Counted from the stretch's first letter, positions 1 to 6,276 are shown. The stretch is DNA of 9,012 bases from BMS3ABIN04 sp965554225 (GCA_965554225.1 CBEVZC010000123.1:1-9012), one strand, 5' to 3'. Notes: generated by a model not told the origin, from the sequence alone. Numbers and translations: made by a program.

Positions 1-73
1 CCGGGACGCAGCTTTGAACAAATGCAATAGTTATAATTAAAACTATAAATAATTTAATATATTTTGTCTTCAA
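1..73 (-). CDS. Lipoprotein, N-terminus only (cut by window edge)
   Basis: The first 24 codons of a gene leaving the window on the left. Reading starts at a TTG (71-73) that overlaps the TGA stop of the TPR gene by two bases (TCTTGA), an arrangement typical of translational coupling. The peptide begins MKTKYIK, continues with a hydrophobic stretch LFIVLIITIAF (residues 8-18), then VQSC with Cys22, then VP. This is a complete lipoprotein signal: basic N-region, hydrophobic core and lipobox (V-Q-S-C, Gln at -2 slightly atypical). A weak GAG lies 7 bases before the TTG. The mature domain is outside the window, so function cannot be read. In many Bacteroidota a TPR gene is followed by a DUF4292 lipoprotein and then an M23 peptidase gene; that identity is only a guess from gene order. 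Confidence 0.6.
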   Translation of the reverse strand, partial: MKTKYIKLFIVLIITIAFVQSCVP

Positions 74-1893
74 GATTTGCTCGCTTTAATTTTGTTTAAA
101 ATACTTATATTAGTTGAGTCCAGCTCAATTGCCGTCTGCCACATTTTTACGGCTTTTCTTTTCTTATTCAATTTATTATAAATATCTCCCAAATGATCAA
201 ATTGGGTTGAATTTTTATCGTCAATTTTAATAGCTTCCGCAACAAACTTTTCGGCTTTTTTATAATTCCCCAACTGATAATATACCCAACCGATTGTATC
301 GAGATATGAAGAGTTTTTCGGCTCCTTCTTTAACGCACTCTTCACCAGCTTTAGTGCCCTTTCCAATTGTATTCCCCTCTCCGACAATGAGTAAGCATAA
401 TTATTTTGAATAAGTGCATTAGCAGAATCTATAGCTAGAGCTTTTTCGTAAACTTTGTCACAGTCCGGATACATTTTTTTGGAATCATAAATTAAGCCCA
501 TCATCCCTAACGCCTGAACATTCGTAGAATCAATAGTAATTACTTTTTTAAGATGAACAAGTGCATCGTCTTCTTTCTTTAGTTGATTAAGAGCAAAAGC
601 ATAAGCCAGGTTGGCATTTAGGTCATTTGGATTTAATTCAACCGCTTTCTTAAGATACGGCAAGGCTTGTTTACTTTTGTTGATTTGAGAAAGCGATAAA
701 CCAAGTATTAAGTTTATAGGAAAATTTTCAGGAAAATCTTTTACCACTCCGGATAATTCTTCGGCTGCTTCCTTATACTTTTGTTTATCAAAAAGCAGCC
801 CGCCCAGCCTGGTCCAAACATTAGCATTCCATTTTGCCAATTTAGAAGCTTGTTTGAAATATTCAATTGCAACGGAATCATTTTTTTCGGTCAAAGATAT
901 TTCGCCCAGATATGCTTTAACTTGCCAATCAGAACTATCTTTATTAATCTCTTCCAACAGATTCTTAGCCAAAGGTAAATCGGCAGAGTCCTTAGTAGCT
1001 TGGGCTAAAAACATTCCCGCTATTTTAAGTTTAGTTTTAAAAGGGACATTTTTTTCATGAATTATTTTTTCATATTCCCCGGCTCCCTTTGCCCATTCAC
1101 CCTGTTGTACAAAAACATTCCCCTTCAATTCAATTATCTTCAAATCATCCGGATATAAACGCATTGCATCATTAATCAATCTTAATGCTTTTTTGTACTC
1201 TCCCGATTTTATGTAAGCTTCCGCCAGGATTTTTTGAAGATTTAAGCTTGAAGGATTAAGTTCCAGTAAGTCTTCTACGGTTTTAATTGTTTCATCAACT
1301 TTGCCTAATCGTTCGTTAAGGTCTGCAATTTTTATTAATACTGTCCACTCCGGACCGGTTACACTTAATAATTTTTTATAAACCTCCAAAGCTTCCAACG
1401 GTTTATTAGCTTCGTAAATTTGACCAAGATTAAAATAGGCTTCAATATCTGTTGAATCCATTGCAATAATTCTTTTAAAAATTGCTTCTGCAGAATCCAG
1501 ATTATTACTCACAAAATAAATCCTACCGAGTAGAAAATAATAGTCGGCGTTACTAGGTTCTTGATTGACGGCTTTTTCAGCATGCTTTTTTGCAAGAGCA
1601 AGTTTATTTAACCTAAGATAATTCTTACCTAATGCATAATGTATTCCCGCCGAAGGGTCCAACCGGAGCGCATCTTGATATTCCAAAATTGCTTCTGCAT
1701 ATCTATCTTTCATTTCATCCACTTTACCTTGAACGAAATGTGAAAGTGCATTTTTTTTTGCTGCTACAGAATCATGATATGCGGTTAAATTAGACATATC
1801 ATTTTGAGCGCTTGCCGCACAGCCAATTTGTGTAAATAAAATTAAAATGTATTTTAGTGTTCTTTTAATTTTGTTAATTTTTTTATAAACCAT
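70..1893 (-). CDS. Exported tetratricopeptide-repeat (TPR) protein, 607 aa
   Basis: After an export signal, nearly the whole protein (about residue 48 to 600) is built of roughly 16 consecutive 34-residue TPR units. Each shows the usual small/large pattern, as in YFLLGRIYFVSNNLDSAEA and TIGWVYYQLGNYKKAEKF, and many end in a D-P/D-S-N/D turn. TPR arrays are protein-binding scaffolds; no catalytic domain is visible. The N-terminus has a Lys-rich region, a hydrophobic core (residues 15-21), and either a poor lipobox (Q-I-G-C, Cys25) or an SPase I site after ASA (residue 29). Lipidation is therefore uncertain, but periplasmic or membrane-associated location is likely. The ATG has no clear SD, only an A-rich leader. 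It lies 188 bp after rsgA and overlaps the start of the next lipoprotein gene, with which it is probably co-expressed. Confidence 0.9.
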   Translation of the reverse strand: MVYKKINKIKRTLKYILILFTQIGCAASAQNDMSNLTAYHDSVAAKKNALSHFVQGKVDEMKDRYAEAILEYQDALRLDPSAGIHYALGKNYLRLNKLALAKKHAEKAVNQEPSNADYYFLLGRIYFVSNNLDSAEAIFKRIIAMDSTDIEAYFNLGQIYEANKPLEALEVYKKLLSVTGPEWTVLIKIADLNERLGKVDETIKTVEDLLELNPSSLNLQKILAEAYIKSGEYKKALRLINDAMRLYPDDLKIIELKGNVFVQQGEWAKGAGEYEKIIHEKNVPFKTKLKIAGMFLAQATKDSADLPLAKNLLEEINKDSSDWQVKAYLGEISLTEKNDSVAIEYFKQASKLAKWNANVWTRLGGLLFDKQKYKEAAEELSGVVKDFPENFPINLILGLSLSQINKSKQALPYLKKAVELNPNDLNANLAYAFALNQLKKEDDALVHLKKVITIDSTNVQALGMMGLIYDSKKMYPDCDKVYEKALAIDSANALIQNNYAYSLSERGIQLERALKLVKSALKKEPKNSSYLDTIGWVYYQLGNYKKAEKFVAEAIKIDDKNSTQFDHLGDIYNKLNKKRKAVKMWQTAIELDSTNISILNKIKASKS

Positions 1894-1965
1894 TTTTTAA
1901 AGTCTTTTCATTAAAATAGTGATTAAATATATTTACTCTTTTTTCTATGTATTTAAAAAATTAAA

Positions 1966-1992
1966 AATATAATTTAGTGATTTTAATAACAA
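1966..1992 (-). promoter_or_regulatory. Possible sigma70-type promoter for the TPR gene
   Basis: On the minus strand TTGTTA (1987-1992) is followed after 15 bases by TATATT (1966-1971). The predicted transcript would start roughly 65 bases before the TPR ATG. The spacer is short and the region is extremely AT-rich, so a chance match is quite possible. The rest of the 188-bp gap holds no convincing terminator for rsgA. Confidence 0.2.
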
Positions 1993-2081
1993 GAGATTTA
2001 GAAATGAACAATCGGCAGCAATTTATGATATATTCCAACCAACTTTTTGAAATATCCCAATTTTCAGGAAAAATACATTAA

Positions 2082-3035
2082 CTAAAAATTCATTTCATCT
2101 TCAATTGTTGCAAGTATATTAAGATAACTTTCATATCTTTCAAAACTTATTTTTTCATATTCTACAGCTTTACGAACTGCACAGCCGGGTTCATGATAAT
2201 GCGTACATGAATTAAATCTACAGTCATGAATAAATGGTAGAAACTCCTTGAAATAGTGCCCTAAGTCCTCTTTTTTTATTCCGTAAGGGTCAATTTCTCT
2301 TATACCAGGTGTATCAATTATAAAAGTGTTTCCGCCAACTTTAACCATATTGCTCGTTACTGTTGTATGCTTCCCCTTGTTGGAAAATTTACTGATATCG
2401 CCAATTTTGAAATTCAGTTGTGGAAATGTTTTATTTAACAATGAAGACTTTCCAACACCAGATTGTCCCCAAAAAATATTTACTTTATTATTTAGAATGG
2501 GATGTAATTCATTTATCCCAATACCTTCAGTTGCACTTGTTAAAATCACTTTATATCCAACTCCCTCGTATAGATGTTTCCATTCTTCAATACTGCTTTG
2601 CTCAATCAAATCAACTTTATTAATTACTAGAACAACATCAATTCCGGAACTTTCCCCTGCAACTATAATTCGGTCTATTAATCTGTTATTAAATTTAGGT
2701 TCATCAACGCTACTTACTAAAAAAAGAGTGTCGAGATTGGATGCGATTATTTGCTCGAATCTTTGTCCACGAAAGCTTAATCCTTTAATTTTCGGAGCCT
2801 TCCTTGAGAGATAATTCTTTCTTTCCTTTATCTCCTCAATTACTCCACTCTTCTTATCCGACAAAGTAAACTCAACAAAATCACCCACTGCGGCAAAATC
2901 GTATGTATAAAGTTTTTCCTTTTTAAGATTTAATTGCTTTTTGAATTTTCCTCTTAAAAAACACCGGATTTGTTTACCTGAAGAGGTCTGTACATAAAAA
3001 TCCTTGCTTTCAACTCTAACTATTCTACCTTCTAT
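2082..3035 (-). CDS. rsgA: RsgA, circularly permuted ribosome small-subunit GTPase; start region abnormal
   Basis: RsgA (YjeQ) is a GTPase that checks late maturation of the 30S subunit. The GTPase motifs are in permuted order: G4 NKVD, G1 GQSGVGKSS, G2 TT, G3 DTPG, followed by the zinc motif Cys-x4-Cys-x-His-x5-Cys (CRFNSC, TH, then C). Counting from the GTG at 2888 these fall at residues 90-93, 141-149, 175-176, 192-195 and 223-236. That GTG is the first standard start codon in frame, but it is not the real start. It has no SD, and the 49 codons before it encode the RsgA OB-fold (EGRIVRVESKDFYVQTSSG, then IRCFLRGKFKK). I place the start at ATA (3033-3035), which has GAGG 5 bases upstream and gives 317 aa, normal for the family. 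The alternative is the ATG at 3071, separated by an in-frame TAG. Family is certain; the start is not. Confidence 0.9.
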   Translation of the reverse strand: MEGRIVRVESKDFYVQTSSGKQIRCFLRGKFKKQLNLKKEKLYTYDFAAVGDFVEFTLSDKKSGVIEEIKERKNYLSRKAPKIKGLSFRGQRFEQIIASNLDTLFLVSSVDEPKFNNRLIDRIIVAGESSGIDVVLVINKVDLIEQSSIEEWKHLYEGVGYKVILTSATEGIGINELHPILNNKVNIFWGQSGVGKSSLLNKTFPQLNFKIGDISKFSNKGKHTTVTSNMVKVGGNTFIIDTPGIREIDPYGIKKEDLGHYFKEFLPFIHDCRFNSCTHYHEPGCAVRKAVEYEKISFERYESYLNILATIEDEMNF

Positions 3036-3050
3036 TACAACCTCGAATAA

Positions 3051-3071
3051 CTATTTGTTTTTCTTATTCAT
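3051..3071 (-). other. Six-codon reading frame MNKKNK-stop ahead of rsgA
   Basis: ATG AAT AAG AAA AAC AAA TAG lies in the same frame as rsgA and ends six bases before the GAGG that precedes the ATA start candidate. It may be the original N-terminus of RsgA interrupted by a nonsense mutation (TAG is one base from CAG or AAG), a tiny leader ORF, or coincidence. No SD precedes this ATG. TAG also ends rsgA itself and the YjbH-like gene, so TAG is not generally read as sense here. Confidence 0.35.
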
Positions 3072-3093
3072 TTTTAAACTTGAAAATACAAAT

Positions 3094-3122
3094 ATAATAT
3101 CTTGTAATAAACAATTTATAAA
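3094..3122 (-). promoter_or_regulatory. Possible sigma70-type promoter for rsgA
   Basis: TTTATA (3117-3122), a 17-base spacer, and TATTAT (3094-3099) on the minus strand. The -35 box overlaps the end of the terminator T-tract. The predicted start near 3087 leaves a leader of about 50 bases before the ATA candidate. A promoter is expected here because a strong terminator sits immediately upstream, but the local AT content makes the exact boxes uncertain. Confidence 0.3.
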
Positions 3123-3150
3123 AAAAGAGAGATAAGAAAACTTATCTCTC
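3120..3150 (-). terminator. Rho-independent terminator of the three-gene envelope operon
   Basis: A perfect 10-bp stem (GAGAGATAAG / CTTATCTCTC, 3127-3136 and 3141-3150) with a 4-base loop is followed on the minus strand by seven T (3120-3126). It lies about 28 bases after the stop of the barrel gene and separates the operon from rsgA. It is the only textbook terminator in the window. On the plus strand no T-tract follows the stem, so it is directional. Confidence 0.92.
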
Positions 3151-3178
3151 CTCAATTTTAGTACTATTTACAAAAATT

Positions 3179-4630
3179 TTAATATTGATAAACGAAATTT
3201 AATATAAAATTATCCCGTTTAATATCTTGGAAAGTCCTTGATTCATTAACACCGTAATTATCTCCAAAATTCTTCCACCATCCGTGAGCATAAGCTAAGT
3301 TTACGGCAAAGTTGCTGTTTGGTGCGATTCCTAACCCTGCAGTAAAATATTTTTTATCAAACTCTTGCGGATCGTCTTTAAATGGTGATTCCTGATAAAT
3401 AAAACCGCCTCTTAAAGCTAAGTCCATGAATGGGAAACGGTATTCAAATCCTAAATTATAATTAACTACTCCTCTGAATAAATTATTTATATCTCTATTA
3501 TTTTGTTCACGTGTTCCTTGATCAAGTCCGTCTGTAAATTCCATACTTTTGTAATCAATAAGCTGAACTTGACCAGTTAAAACAGCAAACGGTAAATTAA
3601 GAGCCGCACCGGTTGTAAATTCATAAGGAGTACTAATATCATATTCGGTTTTGTTATCTATTGGAGGATCAAGCGTAAAGACTTGCCCGCTTCCAAATGT
3701 ACTTTCACCGGATACAAAGTAGCTTTCTTTAATAGTATAGTGACTGGGAAATTTAATTGTTGCACCAATATTTATTAGAGGATTTAGTTTATAGAGAACA
3801 CCCGTTTTAAAATCCCATCCGCTTATATCCCAACTTAAAATATCATTCAAATAGAATGACTGAAAATCAGTCGTAGAACTATCACCCGGATCTGTTAAAC
3901 CGGTATACAAGTTATTGACATCTTCTTCCGTGTATTCACGGTTATTTTTATAGTTACCGTTAAGAATATCTAAAGATGCACCAAGATATACATCTTTTGC
4001 AATTTCTATTGCACCGGAGAATGCGAATGCATTTATATTGCCTGACTGTAAAATGTTACCGGATTGGTTTAGTCCGCCGCGGATTATAGTATCATCATAA
4101 AGGTAATCGCCGTTAGCATCATTAACGGGATAACTCGTTCCAAGCAAATAAGCAATATCATCATTAGTGGAAGTCAGGTCTTGAATCATTGAAGAGTTAT
4201 TAGGATTAACAGCTTCAAATTTAAGTGATTTAGAAAAGTCTTTCATTCTTCCGTATCCAATTGAGAAGACTAAACTTCCTTTAAAAGTTGCTACAGGAAA
4301 AACCATGCCGAATTGGCTAAAATCAGTTGAACTATTAGTCACTTCCGAATTATTATTAAAAAACGACGTATTGTTATTCAAAGAAGTATAATTTAATCCT
4401 CCATAAACTTGCTGTTTTGAAACGAGTCCTAACCCCGCTGGATTAAAAAACGCTCCCGAATAATCATTACTTAAAGCGCTGTAACTGTTTCCAAGACTTA
4501 ACGCTCTTGCACTGGAACCTAATCCCGGTATAGATAATCTTAATGCATCATTGAAGTTCTGAGCATTGACTAAATCATAGACCAAAAAACCTAAGAATAT
4601 TGATATACCGATAATATGTTTAATCTTCAT
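3179..4630 (-). CDS. Outer-membrane beta-barrel protein, OmpP1/FadL or PorV/UPF0164-like, 483 aa
   Basis: A Sec signal peptide (residues 1-23, cleavage after VNA) is followed by DALRLSIPGLGSSARALSLG, then SALSNDYSGAFFNPAGLGL with NPAGL at 63-67. This is the N-terminal signature seen in FadL/OmpP1 transporters and in PorV-like barrels of Bacteroidota and their relatives. The rest alternates short amphipathic strands with Gly/Asn/Asp-rich loops, and the protein ends in an aromatic beta-signal (NFILNFVYQY) suited to BamA insertion. The likely role is an outer-membrane channel for hydrophobic compounds or an anchor for exported proteins; substrate unknown. It is the last gene of the three-gene unit. 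Its ATG is 2 bases after the stop of the small lipoprotein, with AGGAG 6 bases upstream, so translation is probably coupled. Confidence 0.8.
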   Translation of the reverse strand: MKIKHIIGISIFLGFLVYDLVNAQNFNDALRLSIPGLGSSARALSLGNSYSALSNDYSGAFFNPAGLGLVSKQQVYGGLNYTSLNNNTSFFNNNSEVTNSSTDFSQFGMVFPVATFKGSLVFSIGYGRMKDFSKSLKFEAVNPNNSSMIQDLTSTNDDIAYLLGTSYPVNDANGDYLYDDTIIRGGLNQSGNILQSGNINAFAFSGAIEIAKDVYLGASLDILNGNYKNNREYTEEDVNNLYTGLTDPGDSSTTDFQSFYLNDILSWDISGWDFKTGVLYKLNPLINIGATIKFPSHYTIKESYFVSGESTFGSGQVFTLDPPIDNKTEYDISTPYEFTTGAALNLPFAVLTGQVQLIDYKSMEFTDGLDQGTREQNNRDINNLFRGVVNYNLGFEYRFPFMDLALRGGFIYQESPFKDDPQEFDKKYFTAGLGIAPNSNFAVNLAYAHGWWKNFGDNYGVNESRTFQDIKRDNFILNFVYQY

Positions 4631-4632
4631 TA

Positions 4633-4956
4633 TTAACTCCTACTGTTTCTTCTATTTTTTCTAAGACCATTTCGAGAATGAGTACCTCTGGAATTTGTTC
4701 CTGCCGAACTTCTCAATTTTCCGCCATTTAAATTATTTATTATTAAACCGGGCTTTCTTAATTTTGTTGGCGGTTTGGGAGCCGGCAAAATAACTATTAT
4801 CGGATGATTAACAGGTTCAGGATAAATCATTACCGGTACCGGCGGCTCAGCAACTTCTGCAGCCTTTACATCTGCGACATGAAAGGAAGTATAACATCCG
4901 CTTAAAGCTAAAGTTATAAACAAAATTATTCCGAGAGTAAAAACTTTCTTAACCAC
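4633..4956 (-). CDS. Small lipoprotein with Pro-rich linker and basic Ser/Arg tail, 107 aa
   Basis: A lipoprotein signal with lipobox L-S-G-C (Cys21) is followed by YTSFHVADVKAAEVAEPPVP, then a Pro/Val/Ile-rich stretch to about residue 70, and a basic tail rich in Arg, Ser, Asn and Gly that ends RKNRRNSRS. No known domain is recognised. The start is a GTG (4954-4956) 2 bases after the stop of the preceding gene, with AGGAG 9 bases upstream; no ATG competes in this position. The lipobox context LSGCYT and the Ser/Arg tail both recur in the preceding 405-aa lipoprotein, suggesting shared origin or shared partner. The tail could bind an anionic surface such as LPS, extracellular polymer or nucleic acid; that is inference. 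It is probably membrane-anchored, facing the periplasm or outside. Confidence 0.8.
   Translation of the reverse strand: MVKKVFTLGIILFITLALSGCYTSFHVADVKAAEVAEPPVPVMIYPEPVNHPIIVILPAPKPPTKLRKPGLIINNLNGGKLRSSAGTNSRGTHSRNGLRKNRRNSRS
4637..4641 (-). promoter_or_regulatory. SD for the barrel gene, inside the preceding gene's last codons
   Basis: AGGAG is formed by the final Arg-Ser codons (AGG AGT) of the small lipoprotein, just before its TAA. It lies 6 bases from the ATG at 4628-4630. This fixes the barrel start and implies coupled translation. Confidence 0.8.
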
Positions 4957-4958
4957 CT

Positions 4959-6176
4959 TTATCTTCTCCTACTGCTGCTTCTTGAGCCACTGCTACGTGA
5001 GCCGCTACTTCGTGAACCACCACTTCTGGAACTGCTGCCGGAATAACTGGACCCGCTTGAACGCTTTGGAGCTGAGTAACTTCGTGAGCTGCTTGAAGAT
5101 CGATGACTTGGAGTATAACTTCTCGAACTGCGTGAACTTGTACTGGGTCTGGAATAACTTCTCGGTCTTGAATTATGGTTTGGTTTGGAATAACTTCCGG
5201 ATTTTTGCTGTCTTTTTGCCGGCGCTCTATACGATCTGTTTTTCGATTTATATCTCGTCTTCTGAGTATAAGAACGTGCTCGATTATATGTACGGCTTTT
5301 CCGTTTATAATTTTGTTTATTATTCGAAGATTTTCTATAGCTGCTTTTACTGCTTGATCGCCTGGAAGTTTTATTCCGCTTTACGCTTGTACGACTTTTC
5401 TTGTATTTTGAATTACTTCTGCTTCCGGTTATATTTGAATTTCGGTTATAACTTCGGCGACCTTGATTTCTAATGGTTTTTGTAGTTCTGCTTTTTGATC
5501 TTTTAGTATATGTTTTTCGCGTTTTACTAACCCCGGATTTGGAAAGCGAATTTCCTCTTAGAATTGTGCCTGATCTCCCGGCTCTTTCAATATTAGATAG
5601 CCCACTCCTTCTTGTTTTGTAACGTCTTCCGGAATTTGAGTTTCTGAGTTTTGTATATCTGTTAGTTCTATACTTATAAATTCCATGCGAATATGGATAA
5701 TAATTGTAGTAACCGTAATAATTATAACTTCCATAGTAATAAGGGTCGTAGAAAGAATAATAATATGGTGTATAGAATGAATTCCAATAGAACGGATCAT
5801 AATAAAAACCGTAATTAAAATAAAAATCCGGGTAAAAATCCGAATAGTAATAATTTCTACTGAAACGACCTCTCCAAGGAATATAATCTCCATAATTATC
5901 GTAATAATAATTGTTGACAACCTGAGGGTTTGTGTAATAATCTCCGCCTAATCCACGATAATTATTGTCGTAATATTCGGTTGAGTCTTCATACTCTGTC
6001 GTATCAGGATATTCTTCGTCATATCCTTCGGCTAAAGTATCTTGATATTCATAATCATTATCACCGCGTTCGAGCCTACCGTATTGGTCACCGGAATCAT
6101 CGCGCGACAATTGTGTATAACATCCCGAAAGTGAGAATGTTATGAGAATAACAAATAACATACTGATATATTTCAT
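4959..6176 (-). CDS. Tri-block low-complexity lipoprotein (acidic / Tyr-rich / Ser-Arg-rich), 405 aa
   Basis: The lipobox L-S-G-C places the lipidated residue at Cys19. The mature chain has three blocks. Residues 26-70 are acidic (about 18 Asp/Glu in 45). Residues 80-168 are aromatic, with about 33 Tyr, 8 Phe and 2 Trp, rich in Asn, Pro and Gly, in runs such as SFYDPYYYGSYNYYGYY. Residues 169-405 are strongly basic (about 30% Arg/Lys, only one acidic residue) and rich in Ser, Thr and Asn, ending in three GSRSS repeats and SSRRR. No enzymatic motif or folded domain is recognised. The composition suggests an intrinsically disordered, self-associating or polyanion-binding surface protein. Such proteins are sometimes misnamed as vitellogenin or SR-like by composition alone. 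It is the first gene of the three-gene unit, with a strong SD before its ATG. Export and lipidation are well supported; function is unknown. Confidence 0.85.
   Translation of the reverse strand: MKYISMLFVILITFSLSGCYTQLSRDDSGDQYGRLERGDNDYEYQDTLAEGYDEEYPDTTEYEDSTEYYDNNYRGLGGDYYTNPQVVNNYYYDNYGDYIPWRGRFSRNYYYSDFYPDFYFNYGFYYDPFYWNSFYTPYYYSFYDPYYYGSYNYYGYYNYYPYSHGIYKYRTNRYTKLRNSNSGRRYKTRRSGLSNIERAGRSGTILRGNSLSKSGVSKTRKTYTKRSKSRTTKTIRNQGRRSYNRNSNITGSRSNSKYKKSRTSVKRNKTSRRSSSKSSYRKSSNNKQNYKRKSRTYNRARSYTQKTRYKSKNRSYRAPAKRQQKSGSYSKPNHNSRPRSYSRPSTSSRSSRSYTPSHRSSSSSRSYSAPKRSSGSSYSGSSSRSGGSRSSGSRSSGSRSSSRRR
4966..4970 (-). promoter_or_regulatory. SD for the small lipoprotein, inside Arg codons of the preceding gene
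   Basis: AGGAG comes from the terminal Arg codons AGG AGA AGA of the 405-aa lipoprotein, which is followed by TAA. It lies 9 bases from the GTG start at 4954-4956. It is the main evidence that this GTG is the true start. Confidence 0.75.
4974..5018 (-). repeat. Three 15-bp tandem units encoding GSRSS
   Basis: Three consecutive units encode Gly-Ser-Arg-Ser-Ser (residues 387-401) near the end of the tri-block lipoprotein. The first bases of each unit are alike (GGT TCA CGA, GGC TCA CGT, GGC TCA AGA), and Ser codons alternate between AGT and AGC. Less regular Ser/Arg repeats extend upstream, so the region may vary in length between strains. Confidence 0.7.
5673..5939 (-). other. Tyrosine-rich segment of the tri-block lipoprotein
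   Basis: Encodes residues 80-168, where more than a third of positions are Tyr and about half are aromatic. The TAT/TAC codon runs produce long shadow reading frames of Ile/Thr/Met on the same strand. The segment has low sequence complexity but no exact tandem period that I could define. Confidence 0.75.
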
Positions 6177-6180
6177 TTTT

Positions 6181-6190
6181 CCTTCCTCCC
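6181..6190 (-). promoter_or_regulatory. Strong SD of the three-gene operon
   Basis: GGGAGGAAGG, with its GGAGG core (6185-6189) 8 bases before the ATG at 6174-6176. It is the strongest ribosome binding site in the window and fixes the start of the 405-aa lipoprotein. Confidence 0.85.
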
Positions 6191-6247
6191 GCTTCTAATA
6201 TTCAACAACTATAAGACAAAATACATGCCCAAAATATTATCATTTTT

Positions 6248-6276
6248 AAGCTGTTTTTGCAGGTTTGAAACGGCTT
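6248..6276. other. Hairpin-forming inverted repeat in the 293-bp gap before the operon
   Basis: AAGCTGTTT (6248-6256) can pair with AAACGGCTT (6268-6276) across an 11-base loop. There are nine pairs with one G-U wobble in plus-strand RNA; the minus-strand RNA has one C-A mismatch. It lies about 70-100 bases upstream of the operon start codon. No T-tract follows on the minus strand, so it is not a clear terminator for the upstream gene. It could be a leader structure or a regulator site. The rest of the gap (6177-6469) shows no gene I can support and no confident promoter boxes. Confidence 0.35.

Noticed and set aside
27..46. Inverted repeat ATAGTT/AACTAT after the TPR gene as a terminator
   Set aside because: It lies inside the signal-peptide codons of the next lipoprotein, has only six A/T-rich pairs, and has no T-tract.
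2082..2888. rsgA starting at the GTG at 2888 (268 aa)
   Set aside because: This would remove the OB-fold that is clearly encoded just upstream in the same frame, and there is no SD before this GTG.
3051..3053. TAG read as an amino acid (recoding) in rsgA
   Set aside because: TAG also terminates rsgA itself and the YjbH-like gene, and no pyrrolysine genes are visible. A mutation or a start at ATA is simpler.
4982..5473. 163-codon plus-strand frame opposite the Ser/Arg region
   Set aside because: It is antisense to a repetitive, stop-poor coding region; no SD, no recognisable domain, and composition dictated by the opposite strand.
5558..5920. 120-codon minus-strand frame rich in Ile, Thr and Met, overlapping the tri-block lipoprotein
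   Set aside because: It is a frame-shifted shadow of the TAT/TAC-rich tyrosine segment, which reads as ATT/ATA/ACT codons. It has no SD, and its C-terminal part is the shifted reading of the next segment.
6202..6243. 13-codon frame MIIFWACILSYSC just before the lipoprotein operon
   Set aside because: No SD, very short, and ends well before the operon SD. Such frames are common by chance.
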